Origin: Chara braunii
Lineage: Eukaryota > Streptophyta > Charophyceae > Charales > Characeae
Direction of reading: 5' to 3'
Assembly (NCBI GenBank): GCA_003427395.1
Contig: BFEA01000094.1
Coordinates: 1,763,115-1,785,157, forward strand
DNA length: 22,043 nt
Under the pieces are notes generated by a model. That model ran no database searches and was not told the DNA's origin. It saw only the letters and a list, made by a program, of their open reading frames with translations. The position numbers were made by a program, and so were the translations under genes. Positions 7,930 to 15,112 of the stretch are shown here, in pieces. Within the stretch, counting starts at the first letter, position 1. Each line of letters starts with the position of its first letter.

Positions 7930-7984
7930 GTCTTTGAGAGTGCGACAAAACATGGTCCACCCTCCTGATGTGTCTTTGAGAGTG
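7930..7984. repeat. 42-bp direct repeat in an unidentified dispersed sequence
   Basis: GTCTTTGAGAGTG occurs at 7930 and 7972 with related sequence after each. Overlapping open frames exist on both strands (plus 7835-8260, minus 7995-7693). The minus frame repeats a TLKDxxxGWT-like phrase. I cannot name it; it is more likely a repeat than a gene. Confidence 0.5.
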
Positions 7985-8321
7985 AAACAATACATTCTGT
8001 CATTAACACCTTGTGTCCTTGTTAGTCGTTCTCGAGCCTTATGTCGACTGTATATTTTGTTGTGGTTTGTGAGTTTTATGTTGGGGACACCTGGGTCTTA
8101 TGCTCAATCATCAACTAGTGCACGGAACTGGGAAGCTTGGGAATGTGGCGTTGGGATTTCATGTCAAATCGCTACCCTGGAGGTACGAGCTTTAGAGAAA
8201 TTAGAGGGCCGCTGCACCGCTCAGCGCTCGTCAAACGCCAGCACTTTGAATGAATGTTGACCTGAGTTTTGGCCCGATACATTCAGAATGTTGGTCTTTG
8301 GCGACTCCTACGGCAAGCCCC

Positions 8322-8526
8322 TTAAATTGCCAGTACCGCACCCAGCTATTGATGCCGAGCCTACACTCCCCCTGCACGCCAAAGAGAAACCAAGCGGCGT
8401 GGGCCTGCTTTTGGCTGGTGCCGCCAGGCTCCAGCCACTTGGATCCGGTACTGAGCCCCCAAAAAATGCGGCCGTCAATGAACCTCGACTTCGTGTTTCA
8501 AGCGGGGAAAGCTACCGATGGTTTAA
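8322..8526 (+). mobile_element. TTAA-bounded inverted-repeat element 1 of 3
   Basis: It is bounded by TTAA at 8322-8325 and 8523-8526. The interior (197 bp) begins ATTGCCAGTACCGCACCCAG and is clearly homologous to element 3 in the opposite orientation: CCCAGCTATTGATGCCGAGCC here, CCCAGCTATCTATGCTGAGCC there. Its right terminus has decayed. Open frames across it are not conserved between the copies as proteins. Confidence 0.65.
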
Positions 8527-8681
8527 ACCACCAGTACTTGGCCTAGCTATCGGCTGCCGGAAAAAAATAGAGTAGAAGTGTTACTAGTCCGATGAATTTG
8601 GGCGCTTCTGTAGTGGCTCGTTCGTTTCTTAAAGTTGTGGCTTGTTTACGGGCACGACGTTAGCAAGTACTGGTGGTTTAA
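8523..8681. mobile_element. TTAA-bounded inverted-repeat element 2 of 3
   Basis: It shares its left TTAA (8523-8526) with element 1 and its right TTAA (8678-8681) with element 3. Its terminal inverted repeats are perfect over 14 bp: ACCACCAGTACTTG at 8527 and CAAGTACTGGTGGT ending at 8677. The 151-bp interior is otherwise unrelated to elements 1 and 3 by eye. Confidence 0.7.
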
Positions 8682-8885
8682 ACCACCAGTACTTGGGCCC
8701 AGCTATAGGCCGCGGGCTTTCCCGTTAACGCGCCGCACCTTTAGGGCTTCGGGGTACTGGACCACAATGGCTGGAAGCGCCAGCCAAAAAAAATTAAAAC
8801 GGTACCCCGGCGCTTTGGCGAAAATCGGCACGCAGGGGCATTCCAGGCTCAGCATAGATAGCTGGGCCAAGTACTTGTGGTTTAA
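8678..8885 (-). mobile_element. TTAA-bounded inverted-repeat element 3 of 3
   Basis: It is bounded by TTAA at 8678-8681 and 8882-8885. The termini are inverted copies about 25 bp long (ACCACCAGTACTTGGGCCCA on the left, ACCACAAGTACTTGGCCCAG on the right, read inward). Its 200-bp interior matches element 1 in reverse. The junction of elements 2 and 3 creates a perfect 32-bp palindrome at 8664-8695. TTAA target sites are typical of piggyBac-type transposition; no transposase is present here. Confidence 0.7.
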
Positions 8886-8886
8886 G

Positions 8887-9235
8887 CTTGGTTGCTGAAG
8901 GGAGCCATCATGTCTTGGCGTACAGCTCGGTCCGTGGCCTAAAAGATGCACGTATCGAATCTTTAACCTGAAGGTGGGAATTGTGGTTGCAGAAGGGAAC
9001 CATAGTAGGAGGGGTAATTGCAGAAATGGCGTGTTATCGAAGTTTCCGAGCGGAAATGTTGTCGGGGTCCGAAAGATATATTTTTGCAACGAAAGTGGGA
9101 CCCGGCCCGGAAATATTTTTGCTGTGAAACTACGGGGACCTGCACCTGTAAAGCTGCAACGGAAGATATATTTTTGCAACAAAACTTGGGCCCCGCAACT
9201 ATTTTTGCTGTGAAACTACCACGACACTATTTTTC
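8887..9235. repeat. Degenerate tandem repeat with a period of about 90-94 bp
   Basis: GTTGC-GAAGGGA-CCAT words recur near 8890 and 8984. TATCGAA-CTTT and TATCGAAGTTTC also recur at one period. The clearest pair is the sequence starting AGATATATTTTTGCAAC at 9074 and 9164, both followed by ATTTTTGCTGTGAAACTAC. Open frames on both strands reflect the repeat. Confidence 0.6.
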
Positions 9236-9298
9236 AAACTTACCCACCACAGGAAATCAAGAGATGATGGGCGTCTTCGCTAAGGGGAACGAAGACAT

Positions 9299-9444
9299 GG
9301 GGTCTCGCCCCACAGCACCCTACATGCATTTGGACACTTTCTCAAGTCTTGACCAGATACATTCAAAATGTTGGACTCGTCTGAATGCACCTTGCGCAGA
9401 AAGCATCCAAATGCATGTAGACAGTTCTGTAGTGGAGGGAGGGC
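9299..9444. mobile_element. Foldback element, family GGGYCTCGCC, copy 2 (diverged)
   Basis: The left end GGGGTCTCGCCCCAC and the right end (reverse complement AGCCCTCCCTCCAC) are related. They lead into a perfect 15-bp inverted pair, CTACATGCATTTGGA (9320-9334) and TCCAAATGCATGTAG (9406-9420). The loop contains GATACATTCAAAATGTTGG, and a 22-base relative of this stretch also occurs at 8276-8297. Confidence 0.55.
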
Positions 9445-9617
9445 TATGATGGTCCTCCACGCTGACGGGAAACATCATGATGGTTTCCTTCAGCGTTGGC
9501 AGTTTCCATCGAGAAATGTGGTGGCTGAGGGTTGGGTATCATACCAGGTCTCCATTATGCAGTTCTTGTTCTTGCTTTTTTTTGTGACAAATTGTGTTGG
9601 CCTTTTTTTGACAACAT

Positions 9618-9755
9618 GGGGCCTCGCCACACCTATGTCGAAACATGAGTCTTCAACATTTTTTCTTCGCCACACAGACTGTTGAAGAAAAAATGTCAGA
9701 AACAACTTCGACAATTGTCGTCTTCAACATTTATTGAGGTGTGGCAAAGGCGGCC
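9618..9755. mobile_element. Foldback element, family GGGCCTCGCC, copy 3
   Basis: The left terminus GGGGCCTCGCCACACCT matches the inverted right terminus (GGCCGCCTTTGCCACACCT). A perfect internal 13-bp hairpin stem pairs ACATTTTTTCTTC (9656-9668) with GAAGAAAAAATGT (9684-9696). Confidence 0.55.
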
Positions 9756-9860
9756 TTTGTGTGGAAACCGTGAATGTCGAAAATGGTCTCACAGTTGTCG
9801 AATATTTACAGTTTTGACACAAAGGCTGCCCCTGTAACTTCCATTATTGGGAAAATTCCT

Positions 9861-9992
9861 ATATTTATTTATTTTTTTATTATTTTTTTTTAAAGAAAAA
9901 AATCAATTCATTACCAATAAGTTCCGAGGCCAGGGACCTCACAATTCGACCCGGGGTATCTGACAGCATCAGCCAGCTTAGCTTACAGGTAG
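9861..9992 (-). mobile_element. Possible tRNA-derived SINE
   Basis: On the minus strand a box A-like AAGCTAAGCTGG (9984-9973, 11 of 12 consensus positions) is followed after about 20 bases by a box B-like GGGTCGAATTG (9952-9942). Roughly 40 bases of body follow, then an A-rich tail (complement of 9903-9861). Length and order fit a SINE. No clear target duplication was found, and the sequence might instead be part of the 3' region of the LINE fragment at 10330-10916. Confidence 0.4.
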
Positions 9993-10329
9993 AAGACCTG
10001 CGGAAACAACTCTAAGCTTGCTACAGAGTGTTCCCAGTGAACTAAGATAACTACAGCAAATGAGCCTGACCTTGACTTACTGTGACAAAGGGGAATACGG
10101 AACATTAACCCACTATTTACTGCAGATAGGGAGCCTGTGAGCAACTGAAACACACTTCCTGGACGTCTTCTGAAGAAGGGAGACATAATTATAGTAGATT
10201 ATGGGTTAGACCTACTTCTGGGACTAACGCGGCCCAGAGGACCTGCCTACAGTCCTATTCCTAGTGGCACTCTCCTAAAGGTCTACCTTGATCCTACACA
10301 ACTCCCTGGTTGGTACCTCTAGTGTCAAA
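9993..10329 (-). other. Probable 3' untranslated remnant of the adjacent LINE fragment, no gene
   Basis: This stretch lies directly downstream, in the minus direction, of the LINE coding remnant ending at 10330. It has no sustained reading frame. Assignment to the LINE is by position only. Confidence 0.35.
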
Positions 10330-10916
10330 TCACCCTGTAGTCCTAGCCTCAACCACCCAGCTTGAGAAGGTCAGCCCCCTTGTTGGGTGAACTTCCATGA
10401 TCTGATACAGCTTGGCCCAGGTGTTACGGAACCACTGAAGTTGATTAGCACTACCTCTGCCTGCTCTCGCTTTTCTCCTCCAGTCTACCCGGATAGCTAA
10501 GCCTTGCCTCAAGCCATGTTTAAAGAGTCTCTTGATTTCTGTGTCTGAGAGAGGCTTCTTGTGAAAGCGTGATCTGTTTCTGTCTGACCAGATGATCTCA
10601 CAGATCAGACCCCTTATCAAGTTATCACATGTGCTATGTATCCCGAACCCCGGTGGCCACTCACACCTGGTGGCAGAAAACCCAAGAGCGCCCATTTTTC
10701 CTCCCAGACTATCTGCTGTCCCCCAAATTCCTGCCAGTGATGAGCCCACCAGTTCCACACTTGCTTCGAGGCTGGCCAGTCCCACCACAAATGTCTGCCA
10801 GTGGTAGACTCGAAGGGCCATCTGCATCTTGTGCAACCCAAACTGACCTCCATCCCCCTACTTGTCAACCAAAGCGCTGAAGGCGTCACCATTAGGGAAA
10901 GTAACCACAAGATACT
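10330..10916 (-). pseudogene. LINE ORF2 C-terminal remnant (zinc-binding zf-RVT region)
   Basis: From about 10916 the minus strand encodes the region found after the reverse transcriptase domain in plant LINEs. First comes a helical stretch ending RRGM-like (SRGMEVSLG), then the Cys pair CTRC (10835-10824), then the His-containing RHLWWDW. In the last, the expected final Cys is replaced by Trp. A Trp-rich segment follows. Near 10615 the frame shifts and continues with EIIWSDRNRSRFHKKPLSD and a basic tail to a stop at 10330. It is broken by the frameshift and lacks endonuclease and reverse transcriptase. I recognise it by homology with the pattern in the complete LINE at 14341-21332. Confidence 0.7.
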
Positions 10917-11036
10917 CACCTGTTTACCGTTTGGAAGGGAGGATATGTGACGCGCAACCTCACACCCTGTGCTGTCTTCCGTTCGGAGTGCTAAAGGTGC
11001 GGAAAAGAGGCCCAGAAAAACAGCAAGATGGGGTGT

Positions 11037-11720
11037 GCCAAGGATTTTTGGAAAATTGAGTGTGGGGACACAGACATAACTGAAATCCCCCCTGACGGTC
11101 CGATGAAGTGAGTCGTTTGCTTTTCGCGCGTTACAGAATGCGCGCACGAATTCGGCGCGAAAGGAGAGAGGAATACAAATTTCATCCAAAAAGTACTGTC
11201 GGACTTCCCACCGTGCTACGGCCCTTCGTTTAGAGCAAAAAGGCTTCGGCACGCTTCGCGTGTCTCGTTTGCGTATTAAGTCACGACGTCGCTCACTGAT
11301 CAGTTCTGAGTCCGACGTGGAGGGTCTCAGTCGTGTGGCTCCTTCTCTATGTTCGTCGTCGTTCCGTGTACGGTAGTGGAAACCCTTGGATTCGTAGCGC
11401 TCGAAACGCTGGCACTCAGTGCACAGAGTGCGAGGCCAGTGGGGTTCTACTGTCGTCCACGGAATGACGATCAGCTCGTTAAAGGGCCATAATATCGAGT
11501 AAGGCGGAAAGTGTGTATCGATAATGACAAATCCAGCGTCCACGAATCCTGAGCAATGATTTTCAGGAGGAAAGTAGTATCGCCCGCCGATCCGTGCAAC
11601 AGCTTCTCGTACGTCCCACTCGCATACACGTGTCATTTCCTCGTCGTAAGGAAAAGGTCGCGTCGACGCGGGAGATACGGGAGGCTGGCGCCCGATCGAA
11701 GGGCGTGCGTCAGTCCACAT
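11037..11720 (-). CDS. Unidentified ORF, possible exon or gene fragment
   Basis: The frame is open from 11786 to 10617 on the minus strand. The first ATG is at 11720, and everything below about 10916 is LINE-derived, so the unexplained part is about 228-250 residues. It is not low complexity. It has a CTEC motif about 100 residues after the ATG, scattered further Cys, several Trp and aromatic stretches (GRYYFPPENHCSG, HFPPYSILWPFNE), and a basic cluster (ERRRDLIRKRDTR). I do not recognise the family. It could be an exon of a host gene whose 3' end was overwritten by the LINE, a fragment of another mobile element, or chance. No intron boundaries are obvious, although a pyrimidine-rich stretch (minus strand, about 11765-11750) precedes the ATG. 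Confidence 0.35.
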
Positions 11721-11786
11721 GTCAATCAATTGCACAGATCCCGGGACGTCATCAAAAAAAGAAAATAACACCCGCACAACAATCAA

Positions 11787-12550
11787 TCAAGTCTTTTCGA
11801 CACGAGAGAGAGAGCGCTTATCAGTTTGATCATGCATTTAACCGAGGGACTGACCCGCGACTCAGGTTTAGTAAGCCAACGCAACGTTGATCCGAGGCGC
11901 CTTGTTTTTCGAGGCTGCCCTGTAGACCGGTTGCAGATGTTGTGCAGCATAAGGCAGATGGCATGCGCAGTGCATTCAGAACCATAAATCTAAACACTCT
12001 TGCATTCTCAAACAAAATCCCATCGAGCGTTGAATCTAATCAAGGCAAAAGGACAAACAGCTACATACATACATCCACTGTGGAAGGTGCGAAAATGACC
12101 AGGGGTGCATAAGTTCGAAATCAACCGAGGGAACTGTACACACGCATCCACCATTCACAAGACAAGAGGATCAATTCCTCGGCATCTGGGATTACCCAGG
12201 AAACTAATGGAAGAGTTCTGGAAGAAGTTCCTTCGCACAGGAAAGCACACAGATTCATTCTTATTCACGAGAAGGACAAACTCATGACACAGCGTCATTC
12301 GACTCAGAGAACGAGGAGAGAGAGAGAGAGAGAAATGTCGAGATAGGAGATACGGAGATCCGAAAGAGGACATTCGGCGTTGCAGCCGTGCACTCACACC
12401 AAGAGATAAAGATCCGCAACAACAAAGGCGCTCTCGCCGTGAATTTCCAGTATGGCCCTGGGCCAATCACTCGCTCAACTCCAATCACCGATCCTTACAC
12501 CCGCATCGGCGATCCCGGCCGTCGTGTGCCAATTTCCACCGCTGTGATCG
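11787..12550. other. No supported gene; short (GA)n at 12315-12333
   Basis: Short ORFs occur on both strands, none with recognisable domains. A GA microsatellite lies at 12315-12333. This could be intronic or intergenic between the promoter-like region at 12749-12920 and the ORF at 11037-11720 (minus). Confidence 0.4.
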
Positions 12551-12685
12551 TCACCCCGCCGACGCAAGCTCGACGCGGTTCGCCGAGATCCCACAGTTCG
12601 TCGTGGCGATCAAGCGCGCAACCGGCCAGCCTATCATCAGCCCGACAGGGCTTTCCGACTCGCACCAAACACTTCGCCTAGCCAT
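12551..12685 (-). CDS. Possible short first exon or small ORF downstream of a minus-strand promoter
   Basis: A 44-codon ORF starts at the ATG at 12685-12683, in the good context GCAATGGCT, 64 bp after a TATA-like TATAAAT (12755-12749). The product begins MARRSVWCESES. The alternative is the frame starting at 12863 (61 codons, a Leu run then PSAF), which would give a signal-peptide-like start. Both cannot be right, and neither is recognisable. The downstream sequence GGGGTGACG could be a splice donor for the first. Confidence 0.22.
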   Translation of the reverse strand: MARRSVWCESESPVGLMIGWPVARLIATTNCGISANRVELASAG

Positions 12686-12748
12686 TGCTTCCCGGAAGCT
12701 GGGTTGGGAGTTGAGAACGTAAGAGAGATTCGCGGGTGCGCTTGCGGA

Positions 12749-12920
12749 ATTTATAGTTGCGAGAAGGGGGATAAGGGAGGGAGAAGGCAGAGGGAAAGTC
12801 GAGGTGTAAGAGAAGAAGCAGGAGGAGGAGACTGAGCGGAGAGCGCGGCGCTGCGGAAGCCATGTTGATCTTTCAAAACCCAATGGTCGGCCAATCAGGT
12901 TCGTCGACGCGTCTGATTGG
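12749..12920 (-). promoter_or_regulatory. Candidate CpG-rich promoter with inverted CCAAT boxes
   Basis: CCAATCAG (12891-12898) and CTGATTGG (12913-12920) form a perfect inverted pair around a CpG-rich 14-bp spacer, GTTCGTCGACGCGT, so a CCAAT box faces each direction. On the minus side a TATAAAT lies at 12755-12749. The surrounding 0.8 kb is rich in CpG compared with the rest of the window. This suggests NF-Y-type sites and perhaps a bidirectional promoter. Confidence 0.4.
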
Positions 12921-13522
12921 TGAGACGGGGTGATCGGAGGATCAATCGGGCTTCGTGAGCCAAGGTCGATGAGCGGGAAGAGACGAAGCGCGAAAAGCAG
13001 CGCGAGACGGGTCCAAGATTCAGATGATCAAAAAGGGGAAGCAGGCGCGCAAAAAGCAGAGAGGGAAAAACAGTTGCGGTAGGAGAAGGAGAAGAGGGGG
13101 AAGGGAGAGTGCGGGGGAAGGATGGCGCGGGAAATAAGGATGAGGATGCTCGCATGCGCGGTGCCGACAGCAAGAGAAAAAGGCACCGAAACAGTTACAG
13201 GTTGCCTATATCCTACACCAGTTCAAAAATTGAAATCGCCATATCCGCGCGCGAAAGTCGACGCGAGAAAAGAAAGTCCTATGCCTACCCGTATTCTCGC
13301 AAAATTCCTAGAGTTTTCTCCAACGTGACCGAGAACATTCATGCAAGGAAAAAAATACGTTGGGCTCCGCTTATTTCGTAATTCCTAACTGTCGAGCCCG
13401 ATTCCCAGTGCGCTCGCTAGGACGCGTGAAATTTCCTGTGCATTTCCCGAATTGCAAAAAGGCAGAATTCCAAAAATCAATAGAACTTTCGAAAAATGGG
13501 GGCTCAAATAAGGCGCCTGAAA
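12921..13522. other. CpG-rich, purine-rich flank with no supported gene
   Basis: Plus-strand frames of 66-90 codons begin at 13109, 13122 and 13360, with Arg/Lys-rich products that mirror the AGG/GAA-rich DNA. No domain is recognised. If the CCAAT pair is bidirectional, a plus-strand 5' UTR could start here. Confidence 0.3.
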
Positions 13523-14338
13523 TCAAGAAAAGCGACGAGGGTTCTGTGGGGTCGGTATGATACACAAAGGGGTATTGGGCCAAGGGGGTATGAAAGATAG
13601 CACGGGGTCGGGAAGTGGTTCGTCACAGGATAGGGTTCTCCACAGTCTTTCAAATTCAGGTTCGGCAGCTGATAGGTCTCCATTCCACACCGCCTGCCAT
13701 CTTGGTACTGCTATCTGCGCAGGCTTTTTCAGCAACATCTGAGATAACTGATAACCGTGTGCCACCGAGTAGTATTTCAGGCTTAGGGATGGCACCCCTG
13801 ATTCCTTCTCTTTCCATCTCTAGCCCAAGGGGTCTATGCACAACTAGCACAGGGAGGTCTTTCCCACCCAGTTCAAGGCTTGAACGGGAGGACCCCTATT
13901 CTTTGCTTCCACCACACGGATCTGTCGGGGATTATCCCAGATCATGATCGTTTCTACTCCGAACAGAGATAGGGTATTCGATGGCCCTTCGCTGCGCCAT
14001 CTTTCCACTCTCCGAAACCCGCTAGGTAGCAGTTTCATCACCTTCCACAGGACGTTGCCTTCTGGTTCCTGATCAGAGATGTACCATGTGCCCGTGGGGT
14101 CGACTCCCCGTGGTCCCAACAAATCCAGCCAGTCTTGTGGAATTGCTTTAGAATCTATGACTTGTCTCCAGTGTTCCTCCACCCTCTTCAATCCTCTAAC
14201 TTGGACTTCCTTCACATCCCCAAGGGGCTTCGAGCTACCAAGAGTTGTGGACCACAGGTCTTCGATTCGAACTACCCCCCGCCTTACCCGGGCCTGTCCA
14301 AAGGATCCTGCCAAGCCATTTGCTGCCAGTGGTGTTCC

Positions 14339-14340
<2 letters not shown>
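13523..14340 (-). pseudogene. Older LINE (LINE B), 3' part of ORF2 interrupted by the large LINE
   Basis: The minus strand encodes the region after reverse transcriptase: RRGVVRIEDLW, EHWRQVIDS, IPQDWLDLLGP, GTWYISDQ and GFRRVERW. It is homologous in pattern to the corresponding part of the nearby complete LINE (KNGVLWVGHIWD and IIEAIPLAWYRVL there). The frame contains two TAG stops (13846-13844, 13822-13820) and continues to PPWPNTPL before ending at 13523. Its left half in reading order lies on the other side of the large LINE at about 21333-21392. Confidence 0.75.
14326..14340. repeat. Target-site duplication of the large LINE, 3' side
   Basis: CCAGTGGTGTTCCGT here corresponds to CCAGTGTATTCCGTTT at 21333-21348, with one inserted G and one substitution. 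Reading LINE B across these two sites restores a continuous protein pattern. Confidence 0.7.
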
Positions 14341-14374
<34 letters not shown>

Positions 14375-14437
14375 CACACGCCCCCCTTGCAGTGCTGGTG
14401 GTGCTGACAGAATCAGACACCACTAGCACCCGGGGAG

Positions 14438-14494
14438 AGGCTCCATCTATTGGTGGGGAGCATCACCTGCTGGTAAACGGGTCCAGCGTCCCTT
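14438..14494 (-). promoter_or_regulatory. Conserved 3' UTR double stem-loop of LINE A
   Basis: This 57-nt block is 51/57 identical to 855-911 on the plus strand. Read on the minus strand it contains CTGG-N9-CCAG and then GCTCC-N13-GGAGC, two potential stem-loops about 65 nt before the A tail. By analogy with LINEs that recognise their own 3' end, it may be where the element's reverse transcriptase binds; that is inference. Confidence 0.5.
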
Positions 14495-15112
14495 TACAGA
14501 ATGAATACAGAATGGGTTCAGAATGAATATCGAAAGTTGTGTAAAACCTGCCAGCATTGATCACTCTGGTATCCCGAGGATTGACTATGCAGGTAATTAC
14601 GGGAGGGGAGGGGAGGAGACCTCTTCGCCCCAATACCAGGCGCCATATATCCACTTCTAACAACTGGTTCCTCCCTCAGCTTTTGGATAATGATATAGAA
14701 AGAAAATAAACCAAACGTTCTGATAGACTCGATTCCACCAGCATTGATTACCACCGAGATGAATTTGCGGACCCTCAGACCATCTGTTCCACTCAGGCAC
14801 AACCATGCACACCCATGCGCCTTGAAGCTCTTGGTGGTCTTGCAGGGGCCTTCGGCAAGCAACATCCGGGGGGCACCGGAGGGGCTTTTCTCAGGCTCCT
14901 CTGATCTTGTCCAGATTATATCTCACTCCTCGACCGAGTCATGTGACAACTTCTGTCAGGGCTAGGGTGTGAGGGGGGAATGGATCCGGGAATTCAGACG
15001 GGGGCCTCATCGGGAAGGTTGGATCAATTTGGGTCCAATTGTTGAAGATGAGTCTGTAATCTCTCGGGATTCCATGCGCCGTCCCGGCCTCCCGGTCTCC
15101 TGTCCACTCGAT

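Noticed and set aside
8703-9182. 159-codon minus-strand frame
   Set aside because: It crosses element 3 of the TTAA chain and the 90-bp tandem repeat, and its peptide mirrors those repeats.
14341-14377. Poly-Lys start of a minus-strand ORF
   Set aside because: It is the LINE A poly(A) tail translated into Lys; the real coding sequence after it belongs to LINE B.
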